Shown: piece after piece, positions 17,260 to 25,862 of the stretch | Layout: each line of letters opens with the position of its first letter | Numbering within the stretch: the stretch's first letter is position 1 | Assembly (NCBI GenBank): GCA_036495525.1 | Contig: DASXMR010000036.1 | Coordinates: 1 to 36,917, forward strand | Length of the DNA stretch: 36,917 bases | Direction of reading: 5' to 3' | Source of the DNA: DASXMR01 sp036495525 | GTDB lineage: Bacteria > Actinomycetota > Actinomycetes > Streptosporangiales > Streptosporangiaceae | The notes under the pieces: generated by a model | The model's database searches: none | What the model saw: the letters and a program-made list of their open reading frames with translations, nothing else | What the model was told of the DNA's origin: nothing | Translations under genes and position numbers: made by a program

Positions 17260-20200
17260 TCAGCCTTCCTGTGCCTGGTCTGCCGTTCTCTGGTCGGCGG
17301 CCACCAGGCGCAGCTCAGCGCCGTAGCGCAGGCCCTGCGCGTCCGTCAGCCACGCCTGGTCCGGGGTGGGCAGCATCTCGGTGACGGTCACGGCAGCGCC
17401 GGGGCCGGCTGCCCGGCGGCAGCGGCGCACTGAGCGGGAGATCAGCTCGACCGACGCCAGGCTGGTCAAGTCTGCGTAGATCGGCTTGCGCTCGCCGGCG
17501 TAGCGCACGAACACGTGCCGCGGCAGCCCGTGGCTGGCCGCCCACCGCCGGGCCTGCAGGTAGCGGGCGTCCTCGTCGGTCGTGTCGGCGAAGTGCAGGT
17601 CGGCGGCGGTCAGCCGCCACCTCTCCCGGCTCACCACCAGGTCGTCGATGGTGATGCGCGGCGCGTGCCCGCCCGCCGGGGTCAGGTCGAAGTAGTGACA
17701 GATCGCGATGCCGATCAGGTCGCCGACGACGGCAAGCAGCGCGCGCTCGAATGTCCCGTCACGGCGGCGCACCAGCAGCCCAGCGCTGGAACTGAGCACG
17801 TCGCACTCGCCAAGCACCAGCGACGCGGCGCTGTCGTAGCCGCAGGAGTCGTGCGCGTAGATCAGCCGCACGTCGCCGGGCGAGTCAAGCACGTTGCTCA
17901 GCCGGGTCGAGGTGGCGCCGTCCTCGCCGCTCTCCGCGAACCACACCGCTGGTTCGCGCAGGTCGTGCCGCAGGGCAGTCCGGACCGCCGCTGGGTTGTC
18001 GTGGAACTCGATCCAGCTGGCGTACCGCGTGGTGATCACACTGGGGTGGACTTCGCCGAGTACCCAGGTGAGGCTGCCGCCAGCGGCGGCCTGCCGCCCG
18101 GCGATCATCAAGTCGGGGCTGTGGTGCACCGCTGTCGGCCACGGCAGCGGCCCGGCCGCGAACTGAGCCCGCACCCGTTCGACCAGGTCAGCGGCGCGCA
18201 GCTGAACTTGCCGGGCGCCAGGCGGCAGGTCGAGTAGCTCGGCCCAGCGCTCCCGCACGGCGCGCACGGCCGGCTCGATGAGCTGCGGTGGCTGGTCGAA
18301 CAGCGCATTGTTGACCATCAGCCACAGGTCGGCGAAGGGCACGGCATCGGTCCCGAGTGCGGCGGATCGCTGCTGGTATGCCTCCTCGAAGTGCCGTGCG
18401 TAGCAGGCGCCGCAGGCTGTGGTGAACCATCGCGCTGCGTCGAAGACCAGCGGCAGGGCGGCGCGGATGCCGTCGAGGCAATCCGCGCCGAGCCGTACGT
18501 CGCCGCCCCGCAGGCACTCCTCATAAGCGAGCGTCCGGCCGGCGTAGAGCTCGCCGGCCCGCCGGGTGGCCGGGGCGCCGGCCAGCCGGGTGAAGGTTTC
18601 CTCCAGGCCGGCCATGGCCGCCGCCACCTGCTGGGCGTCGCCGCCGGCCGCGGCCAGCTCGTCCCTGGCCGCGGTCAGCTCGTCCAGGGCCGCCTCGGCC
18701 GGCCCGCGCGCAGTCTCGTCGGTGACCCGTGACAGCAGCTTGCGCATCGACTGCTCAGGCCGGATGTCCTGCGGCGCGACATCCACCTGCCAGGCCAGCC
18801 GGTGACGGTCGGCCAGCCGGGCCAGCAGCTCCAAGACGGCTTCGGCATCGGCCAGCCCGGCCGCCGGATCGGCGAGCACCGCGGCGGCTACCTGGCCGGC
18901 GTCCCGGTTGCCGTCACAGGCGCGCAGCACTGCCGCCTCGGCCGGGGTCAGCTGCACCGGCGGCGCCAGCGGCACTCGCAGCAGCGTGCCGTCGACGCTG
19001 ACGAAGGGCATCAGCCGCGGCACGAGCCACTGGCGCAGGGCGGCGGCGTGGCCGGCCATGATCGCGCGCACGGCCCAGCCCTCCAGGTAGGTCACGCGCG
19101 CCGCCAGCGCATTTCCCGCCGCAGGGTGGGTGACCCGGATGCCGTGGCCGTCGTCGATCTGCGACCAGGCCACCGCGCCGAAGAAGCCGATCGTGTCGTT
19201 CTTCGCGCAGTAGCGCTGCAGGTAGCTGGCCACCAGCGCCTCGTGCTGGCGGCTCTTGGCGTTGCGCTTGGCCGGCTGGGGCCCGCGGCGGCGCAGCACG
19301 TCGATGCCGGTGGTCAGGGCGTGCCGGTTCTGCCAGGTGATCGCTTCCCGCAATGCTGGCAGGCCAGCCGCCTCGTACAGGGCAGCGGACAGCCGCCTCG
19401 TCGCCGCGGCGAACTCGGCCGAGTAGGCCGCGGTGGCCTGGTCGAGGTCAGCTGGATCCGCAGCTGGCCCGGTACCGGCCACCGTTCCGGCATCGGCCGC
19501 CAGCTCCGTACTGGCCGCTGCGCGAGCCAGAGCGGGCGGGACGGCCGGGGCGGTGCCGGAGCTCGCGCTCGCCGCCTTGCCAGCCGCAATGACAGCGTCA
19601 GCGGCGGCGGCGAGGTCCTGGTCAGCCAGCGCGGTCAGCAGGTGGATCGGAAAGCCGGCCGCGCGCAGGCAGGTCGATCGCCACAGCGCCCAGTCGCCGC
19701 CGAGCCGCACCAGATGCGGCGCCAGCCCGGCTGGGCGGCCGGGCAGCGGCGGCTGGGCGGTGACCAGGTAGGCGCTGCGGTCGCGGCGCGCAATGCCGGC
19801 CGCTGCCGTGCGGAGCCGCACCGCGCGGGTTGTGACGCCGTCGGCCGGCCGGGCGCCGTCGGGCTGGCCGACGCCGGCCAGGGCTGCATCAGCCAGCGGC
19901 GCGCCAGCCTGACCGGGGCTGGCCAGCGCCGCGTCGGCTTGCGCCGCGTCGATCAGCGCGGCGCAGGCGGTGAGCGTGGGCGCGTCGTAGAACTCGGCGA
20001 GGCGCAGTTCGACGTTGAACACCTCGTTGATCCGGAACATCAGGCGCGCAGCTGACAGCGAGTTGCCGCCCGCTGAGAAGAAGCTGTCCTCGCGGCCGAG
20101 GCCAAAGCGGCCAGCGCCGTCATCCGGCAGCAGGGTGCGCCACAGGTCGGCCAGCCGCTGCTCGGTGGCGCCGCGCGGCGCGGAAACCGGCCCGCTGGTC

Positions 20201-23124
20201 TCGATGTCAGGCGCGGGCAGCGCGGCACGGTCGACCTTGCCGTTGGCGTTCAGCGGGAGGCTGGCGACGGCCTTGAATCCGGTCGGCACCAGGTACTCGG
20301 GCAGCCGGGTAGCGACGAACTCGCGCAGCAGCGACGGTCGCAAGGCGCCGGGCTCCGCGCCGTCCGCTACCGTCACGTAGCCGATCAGGTGCCGTTGCTC
20401 GCCCTCACCGGCGACCACGACCACCGATTCCGCTACGTCAGGATGAGCCCGCAGTGCCGCGGCTGCTTCGCCGGGCTCGACCCGGAATCCGCGGATCTTG
20501 ATCTGGTCATCGGCGCGGCCGGCGAATTCAAGGGTTCCGTCAGCTCGCCAGCGAGCCAGGTCACCGGTTCGGTACAGCCGGCCGCCGTGCCCGGACGGGT
20601 CGGGCACGAACGCCCGCGCCGTCGCCGCGGCGTTCCCGGCGTAACCGCGGGCCACTCCTTCTCCGCCGGCGTACAGCTCGCCGGTGACGCCGATCGGCAC
20701 CTGCTGCCCGTCCTCATCGAGGATGTGCACGGTGGTGTGCTGGATTGGCCGGCCGACGGGCACCGAGGTGCCAACCTCGGCCGGGTCGGTCATCACGTGA
20801 CAGGAGATAAAGGTGGTGTTCTCCGTCGGGCCGTAGCCGTTGACCAGCGGCTTGCCGCCCCTGGCGGCGAGCACGGCGCGGCAGGTGTCCGGGTTGAGCA
20901 CGTCACCGCCAGCGAGCAGCACGGAAACGCCGGCCAGCGCGTTGATGTCCGCTTCGGCCAGCTGGTGGAACAGGCCGGCGGTCAGCCAGGCGACCGTCAC
21001 GCCGCCGTCTCGCAGCAGCGCCGCGATGTCGGGCAGCCCGAGCGGCCCAGGCGGCGCGATGACCACAGTGCCGCCGGTCAGCAGCCCGCCCCAGATTTCC
21101 AGTGTGGAGGCGTCGAAGGCGGCCGGGGCCATGTGCAGCAGCCGCTGGCCGCGGCCGAGCGAGGCGAACGTCGGGCTGCTGATGAGCCTGATCACGGCGC
21201 GGTGCGGGATTCCCACGCCCTTCGGCGCCCCGGTTGAGCCGGAGGTGAAGCTGACGTAGGCCAGGCCAAGCGGATGCGCGATGTCCGGCGGCGGGACCTG
21301 CCCGCCGGCTGCCGGGATGGGCTCCCGGTCGAGGTGGATCAGCTGCACGCCAGCCAGCTCGGGCATGGCGGTCGCGGTCTCGGCGGTGACCAGGACCAGG
21401 CTTGCACCCGCGGCATCGATCATGGCGGCGATCCTGGATGCCGGATTGCCGGCGTCGACCGGCAGGTAGGCGCCGCCGGACTTGAGCACGGCCAGCAGCG
21501 CGACGATGAGGTCGATGCCCCGCCCGAGCGCCACGCCGACCGGCTGGTCGGTGCCCACCCCGCGACGGCGCAGCAGCCAGGCCAGTGCGTTGCTGCGACG
21601 GTCAAGCTCGGCGTAGCTCATCGATGTGGTGCCGAAGGCCAGCGCCGGCGCTTCCGGATGGCTGGCGACCCGGGCTGCGAACAGGGCCGGAATGGTGGCG
21701 TCCGCCGGGTAGGAGGCCGGCGTGGTGTTCCAGCCGGCCAGCAGGCCGGCCTCGGCTGCCCGGCCGAGGTCAAGCCCGGCCAGCGGAGCCAGTGGCGTGC
21801 TGGCGAGCTCGATCATGGTGGCGCGCAGCTGCTCGAGCATCCGCTGCGCGGATCCGGCGGCGAACCGGTGGCCATCCCAGATCACCGATAGGTGGATCTG
21901 CGGCTCGTCGTACGCGCACACCGCCAGCGGATAGGAGGGCAGCCGGTCCACCCTGGCCGCGCTTGGGGTCCCGATCCCGGCGGGCAGCCCGGTCTGCAGC
22001 TGCTGCCGGTCGAACATGACCAGGCTGTCCATCAGCGTGGTATCCGCTGGCAGCCCGGCCCAGGTAAGGATCGATCCCGTCGGCGTGCGCTGGTGCTGCC
22101 TGATCTCGCGGATGCCGTCGCTCACCGCCGTCAGTAGCTCGCGCACGGACCAGTCCGCGTTGATGCGCACCCGTAGCGGCACGGTATTGACCAGCAGCCC
22201 GATGATGTCATCGGCACCGGGAATGCTGTCGCGGCGGCAGGATCGCGTCACCGCCAGGACGACGTCACGGACGCCGCCGTAGCGCGCCCGCAGCAGCGCC
22301 CACGCGGCGGTGACGAAGGTGCTTGAGCTGAGCCCGGCCGCCTGGGCGGCCCGGCGGATCAGGTCCGAATCCGTTCGGGATAGCACCGTCTCGGACTTCA
22401 TCGGCTCGGCCGCCCCCGCCACCGGCGGCCCGAGGTAGCCGGGCAGCGGGCGCGGCAGCACGGCGCCGGCCAGGTACCCGGTCCAGAACTGCTCCGACGC
22501 AGCCGGGTCCGCTGCCTGCCACCACCGGACGAACTCGCTGAAGGCCGGCCGCGGTGAGTCCGGCGCGACGCGGCCGTCCAGGAACGCGGCATACACCGCC
22601 GACACATCCTCCACCAGCAGCCGCATCGACCGCCCGTCAAGCAGTGCGTGATGGAAGGTCAGCACCGCGCGGTGCGCGGGGGCGCCAGCTGCGCTTCCGC
22701 CGCCCGGCCAGGCCCGGCGCAGCACGGTCAGCCGCACCTGCGGGCGGTGCTGGTCGAACGGGTCCCGCCGGTCTGCCCGCAGGAACGACTCGAACGGCTG
22801 ATCCGGTCCGGTGGCTGGCTGCGCGGGAAGGTCGCGCCAGCGGATGTCGATCGACGCGGCCGGATCGAGGACCTGAACCAGGCCGAGGCTGTCGTCGAGG
22901 CGGAAGGCCGTGCGCAGGACCGGGTGCCGCCGCGCGGCGCTGCGCCAGGCGGCTTCGAACGGCTCGGGCTGCAGCGGCGCTGTCCAGTCGAGGGTTATCT
23001 GCAGCACATCGACGCCGTCGTCAGGGAACCGCATGTTGTTCAGGATCATCCCCTGCTGAGCTGGTAAGACGCGGTCGTGTCGGGTCGAGCCGGTCTGCGC
23101 CACCGCGGTTCTCAGCGCAGTCAT
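17260..23124 (-). CDS. NRPS C-A-PCP fused to LanB dehydratase N-domain (NRPS1)
   Basis: 1954 residues. The condensation domain (HHALLDG from 158) has an LPAQQGMILN start, as seen in starter or dual-type C domains. The A domain (A3 FTSGSTGAPKG about 622, A4 FDASTLE about 670, A5 NGYGPTENT about 761, A8 about 867, A10 NGKVDR about 959) has pocket DALWLGGTFK, close to known Val codes. The PCP is SAGGNSLSAARL with Ser about 1022. After a Pro/Ala linker, residues 1098-1950 match the N-terminal glutamylation-type domain of lantibiotic dehydratases: WRSTCLRAAGFPIHLL, AITWQNRHAL, QRYCAKNDTIGFFGAVAW (about 1300), VLGEVHPS (about 1687), PRITIDDLVVSRERW (about 1820) and GLPRHVFVRYAGERKPIY (about 1865). 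The SpaB_C elimination domain is absent. LanB enzymes use glutamyl-tRNA on Ser/Thr, and related PEARL enzymes add amino acids from aminoacyl-tRNA; which applies here is unknown. The ATG follows AGGAG. Confidence 0.93.
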   Translation of the reverse strand: MTALRTAVAQTGSTRHDRVLPAQQGMILNNMRFPDDGVDVLQITLDWTAPLQPEPFEAAWRSAARRHPVLRTAFRLDDSLGLVQVLDPAASIDIRWRDLPAQPATGPDQPFESFLRADRRDPFDQHRPQVRLTVLRRAWPGGGSAAGAPAHRAVLTFHHALLDGRSMRLLVEDVSAVYAAFLDGRVAPDSPRPAFSEFVRWWQAADPAASEQFWTGYLAGAVLPRPLPGYLGPPVAGAAEPMKSETVLSRTDSDLIRRAAQAAGLSSSTFVTAAWALLRARYGGVRDVVLAVTRSCRRDSIPGADDIIGLLVNTVPLRVRINADWSVRELLTAVSDGIREIRQHQRTPTGSILTWAGLPADTTLMDSLVMFDRQQLQTGLPAGIGTPSAARVDRLPSYPLAVCAYDEPQIHLSVIWDGHRFAAGSAQRMLEQLRATMIELASTPLAPLAGLDLGRAAEAGLLAGWNTTPASYPADATIPALFAARVASHPEAPALAFGTTSMSYAELDRRSNALAWLLRRRGVGTDQPVGVALGRGIDLIVALLAVLKSGGAYLPVDAGNPASRIAAMIDAAGASLVLVTAETATAMPELAGVQLIHLDREPIPAAGGQVPPPDIAHPLGLAYVSFTSGSTGAPKGVGIPHRAVIRLISSPTFASLGRGQRLLHMAPAAFDASTLEIWGGLLTGGTVVIAPPGPLGLPDIAALLRDGGVTVAWLTAGLFHQLAEADINALAGVSVLLAGGDVLNPDTCRAVLAARGGKPLVNGYGPTENTTFISCHVMTDPAEVGTSVPVGRPIQHTTVHILDEDGQQVPIGVTGELYAGGEGVARGYAGNAAATARAFVPDPSGHGGRLYRTGDLARWRADGTLEFAGRADDQIKIRGFRVEPGEAAAALRAHPDVAESVVVVAGEGEQRHLIGYVTVADGAEPGALRPSLLREFVATRLPEYLVPTGFKAVASLPLNANGKVDRAALPAPDIETSGPVSAPRGATEQRLADLWRTLLPDDGAGRFGLGREDSFFSAGGNSLSAARLMFRINEVFNVELRLAEFYDAPTLTACAALIDAAQADAALASPGQAGAPLADAALAGVGQPDGARPADGVTTRAVRLRTAAAGIARRDRSAYLVTAQPPLPGRPAGLAPHLVRLGGDWALWRSTCLRAAGFPIHLLTALADQDLAAAADAVIAAGKAASASSGTAPAVPPALARAAASTELAADAGTVAGTGPAADPADLDQATAAYSAEFAAATRRLSAALYEAAGLPALREAITWQNRHALTTGIDVLRRRGPQPAKRNAKSRQHEALVASYLQRYCAKNDTIGFFGAVAWSQIDDGHGIRVTHPAAGNALAARVTYLEGWAVRAIMAGHAAALRQWLVPRLMPFVSVDGTLLRVPLAPPVQLTPAEAAVLRACDGNRDAGQVAAAVLADPAAGLADAEAVLELLARLADRHRLAWQVDVAPQDIRPEQSMRKLLSRVTDETARGPAEAALDELTAARDELAAAGGDAQQVAAAMAGLEETFTRLAGAPATRRAGELYAGRTLAYEECLRGGDVRLGADCLDGIRAALPLVFDAARWFTTACGACYARHFEEAYQQRSAALGTDAVPFADLWLMVNNALFDQPPQLIEPAVRAVRERWAELLDLPPGARQVQLRAADLVERVRAQFAAGPLPWPTAVHHSPDLMIAGRQAAAGGSLTWVLGEVHPSVITTRYASWIEFHDNPAAVRTALRHDLREPAVWFAESGEDGATSTRLSNVLDSPGDVRLIYAHDSCGYDSAASLVLGECDVLSSSAGLLVRRRDGTFERALLAVVGDLIGIAICHYFDLTPAGGHAPRITIDDLVVSRERWRLTAADLHFADTTDEDARYLQARRWAASHGLPRHVFVRYAGERKPIYADLTSLASVELISRSVRRCRRAAGPGAAVTVTEMLPTPDQAWLTDAQGLRYGAELRLVAADQRTADQAQEG

Positions 23125-23151
23125 GCCAATCTCCTGCCGCCGGCAGCCAAG

Positions 23152-23376
23152 TCAACCGTGGTCGGCCTGCTCGTGCTCGCGCATCCAGCGCCGCACGGAG
23201 GCTGGCCGCATGTCGGTCCAGGTTTCGTCTATGTAGGCCAGGCACTCGTCCTCGGGGCCGGTGAAGCCGTCCTGGCGCCAGCCCGCCGGCAGCTCTCGCT
23301 CAGCTGCCCAGATCGAGTACTGCTCCTCGTCGTTGACCACGACCACGTACTGCCTAGCCTGCTGCTCTTCCGGCAT
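23152..23376 (-). CDS. MbtH-like NRPS chaperone
   Basis: 74 residues with the full MbtH signature: NDEEQYSIW, LPAGWRQDGF, ECLAYIDETWTDMRPASVR. MbtH proteins bind A domains and are needed for their solubility or activity. The gene lies directly before the four NRPS genes and starts in the stop codon of the acyl ligase (ATGA overlap at 23376), so the proteins are made together. The usual family length is about 65-75 residues. Confidence 0.97.
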   Translation of the reverse strand: MPEEQQARQYVVVVNDEEQYSIWAAERELPAGWRQDGFTGPEDECLAYIDETWTDMRPASVRRWMREHEQADHG

Positions 23377-25037
23377 CAGCCAGTCCTTTCGGCCGCGGTG
23401 GCGGCCGCTCTGGCCAGCAGTCGCTCACGCATGAGGAATTTGCGTACCTTGCCGGTCGGCCCTACGACGAGCGCGTCGTCGGAAGCGGTGGTGATGCGCA
23501 GCGGCGCCGCCGTCGCTGCCGCGCCGAGCGCGGCACGCACCTGGCCGTCACGGATGGTCGCTTGGTCGGCGTCCGCCGCCAGCAAGAGCAGGACCTCGAT
23601 GGCTAGCCTGCCGTCGTCGCCGCGGGCCGCGACGACCGTGCAGTCCCGGACGTCCGGGCAGCGCTGGAGGATCCGCTCCTCGGAAAGGACGGTGTAGAGC
23701 CAGCTGCCGTCGCCGAGGTCGACCGCGTCCACGGCCCGGTCGACGTGATAGAAGTACCCGTCCTCGTCCCGGTACATCAGGTCGCCGGTCAGGTAGTAGC
23801 CGTTCAGCCGGGTCCGGTAGGTGGCGGCCGAGTCGTTCCAGTAGCCAAGCGCCAGCGTCGGCGACTTCATTGCCACGTGGCCGACCTCACCCGCCGGGAC
23901 CTCCCGGCCGGTCAGCGGGTCCACCAGGATGATCTCGGCGAACGGGACCGGCTTGCCGACGCACCGGCTGTAGCGCTCGCTGCCGGCCCGGTGGGTGATC
24001 TGGAAGCCGCCATAGCCCATCTCGGTGGAGCCGAGCGTGTCGTTGAACCGGGAGCCTGGCAGGCTGACCGCGCCGTCCTTGCCGTAGGCATGGTGGCTGC
24101 CGACGGCGACCAGGCGGCGGATGTGCGCCTCGTGCGCGCTGTCCCCGCTGTTCGACCAGATCCGCACCGAGCTGATGTCGCGCACGGTCAGGTCGTAGCG
24201 CGCCAGCTCGGCCCACGTCACGGCGAAGCCGAAGACGGCAGTCGGGCGCCAGCTCTCGATGGCGTCGATGATGACCTCGCCGCTGCGCCCGAACGCGCCG
24301 CCTTGCGCCGACAGGCACAGCAGCTCGTATCCGTTACAGAGGGCCTCGTTGGCGATGATGATGCCTGCCGTGTGCGCCTGCGGGAAAGCGGAGAGCTCGC
24401 GCACCGGGCCGTGCTGGCGCGGCTCGGTCAGCCGGACCGCCCGCACCGCGGCGAACAGTCCGTGGTGAGAGTGCACCACCGCGGCTGGCATCCGCGTCGT
24501 GCCGGACGAGTGCGTGATCGCCACCGGGTCCTCGGGGTGATGGCGGATGTGCGCCGGCGCGGCGGCCGGGTCACCGGTACCGGTCTGCGCCGCGCTGCCG
24601 ATGACGGGAGCGCCGAGGTCGAAGGCGGCCATCCCGGCGTGGCCGGCGTCCAGGATCACCCCGGTCGCGCGCAGCCGGCGGATGTACTCGACCGCGACCT
24701 GGGCCGGCATGCTCCCGTTCATCAGGGCGGGTATCGCGCCGAGCCAGGTCAGCGCGAAGAAGTTGAGTAAGACATCGGCCGCTGAGGTCACGTAGACCGC
24801 GACGGGGTCGCGCCGCCCGATGCCGTGCCGGGCAAACCACTCGGCCCGCGCTGCCACCCGCTCGGTCAGCGTGCGCAGCGACAGCGGAGTCCACGCCGCG
24901 ATCCCGTCGACGCTGGTATCGAAGGTCACCCGTGGCATGTCCATGTCGGCGGCGTGCTCGGCGAGCCTGAGCAGCACGTTGCCGGCGCCCAGCTCGGAGT
25001 CCGCGGCCAGTACCGCCCGCAGATTGCTCGCACTCAC
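23376..25037 (-). CDS. Acyl-adenylating ligase (AMP-binding, ANL family)
   Basis: 553 residues. The ATP loop is THSSGTTRMPAAVVHSH (about 175-191). Later come YGKDGAVSLPGSRFNDTLGS and DTLGSTEMGYGG (A5-like). YLTGDLMYRDEDGYFYHVDR (about 414) covers the A7 region with the ribose-binding Asp, and the catalytic lysine is in PTGKVRKF (about 529). The lack of a PCP and the acyl-CoA-synthetase-like N-terminus separate it from NRPS A domains. It should activate a carboxylic acid as acyl-AMP for CoA or a carrier protein; the substrate is unknown. Its place just before MbtH and the NRPS genes suggests it supplies the N-terminal acyl cap. The start is GTG at 25037. Confidence 0.85.
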   Translation of the reverse strand: MSASNLRAVLAADSELGAGNVLLRLAEHAADMDMPRVTFDTSVDGIAAWTPLSLRTLTERVAARAEWFARHGIGRRDPVAVYVTSAADVLLNFFALTWLGAIPALMNGSMPAQVAVEYIRRLRATGVILDAGHAGMAAFDLGAPVIGSAAQTGTGDPAAAPAHIRHHPEDPVAITHSSGTTRMPAAVVHSHHGLFAAVRAVRLTEPRQHGPVRELSAFPQAHTAGIIIANEALCNGYELLCLSAQGGAFGRSGEVIIDAIESWRPTAVFGFAVTWAELARYDLTVRDISSVRIWSNSGDSAHEAHIRRLVAVGSHHAYGKDGAVSLPGSRFNDTLGSTEMGYGGFQITHRAGSERYSRCVGKPVPFAEIILVDPLTGREVPAGEVGHVAMKSPTLALGYWNDSAATYRTRLNGYYLTGDLMYRDEDGYFYHVDRAVDAVDLGDGSWLYTVLSEERILQRCPDVRDCTVVAARGDDGRLAIEVLLLLAADADQATIRDGQVRAALGAAATAAPLRITTASDDALVVGPTGKVRKFLMRERLLARAAATAAERTG

Positions 25038-25079
25038 CCTGTCCGCCTCCTGCCGTGCCGCGCCTGGATTCTTATCTGC

Positions 25080-25832
25080 CTACGCGATCTCGCGGTTGAA
25101 CAGCCGCGCCGACAGCACCACGGCCACCACGGCGACGAAGGCCAGGACGACGCTCGCCTCCCAGACGACCGGCCAGCCGAGGTGACCTTCGAAGATCGCC
25201 CGCATGCCCCTGGTGCCCCAGGCGAACGGGTTCCATACCGAGACGTTCCGCACCCAGAGCGGCGCGACGGACAGCGGGATAAGGACCCCGGCCAGCAGCG
25301 AGAGCGGCTGGGCCACCGAGTTGATCAGCGTGGGCAGCGAGTTCTCGTTCGGCACCAGGAGCGCGAGGTCGTAGGAGATGGAGACGCCGAGCACCACCAT
25401 CAGCGCCAGCAGAACCAGCGCGAACAGGACGTTAGCTGGCTGCACCCGCAGGCCGAACAGCAGCGCGGTCAGGGTGACCACGATCGCCTGGAAGCCGATC
25501 ATCAGCACCCACATGAGCACCCGTCCGAGCAGGAGGGCCACCCGGCTGAGCGGGGTGACCCGGCACCGGGTGATAACTCCCTGGCGGATGGCAGCGAGCA
25601 GGCCGAATCCGGCGAACAGGCCGCTGAACAGGCCCATCGCGCAGTACAGCGACGGCACGTAGATCTGATAGGCGCCGCCGCTGGACACCACCATGACCTG
25701 CTTGAGGAACGGGGCGAACAAGATCAGGTAGGTGATGGGCTGGATCAGCGCGATCACGATGGTGGCGGGGTTGCGTATCAGCAGCGCAACCTCGTACTGG
25801 AAGATCAGCCAGGTGTCCCGGACGAGCTTCAT
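25080..25832 (-). CDS. ABC-2 type permease (DrrB-like exporter subunit)
   Basis: 250 residues with six hydrophobic segments: ALLIRNPATIVIALIQPITY at the N-terminus, then about residues 50-75, 95-120, 125-150, 160-180 and 215-240. The stretch LINSVAQPLSLLAGVLIPLS is the ABC-2 family signature region before the fifth helix. It forms the membrane part of a DrrAB-like exporter with the ATPase encoded 30 bp upstream. In an NRPS operon the likely role is product export or self-resistance. Confidence 0.92.
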   Translation of the reverse strand: MKLVRDTWLIFQYEVALLIRNPATIVIALIQPITYLILFAPFLKQVMVVSSGGAYQIYVPSLYCAMGLFSGLFAGFGLLAAIRQGVITRCRVTPLSRVALLLGRVLMWVLMIGFQAIVVTLTALLFGLRVQPANVLFALVLLALMVVLGVSISYDLALLVPNENSLPTLINSVAQPLSLLAGVLIPLSVAPLWVRNVSVWNPFAWGTRGMRAIFEGHLGWPVVWEASVVLAFVAVVAVVLSARLFNREIA

Positions 25833-25862
25833 CGGGCTGTTTCCCTCTTTTCCGAAGGCCGG

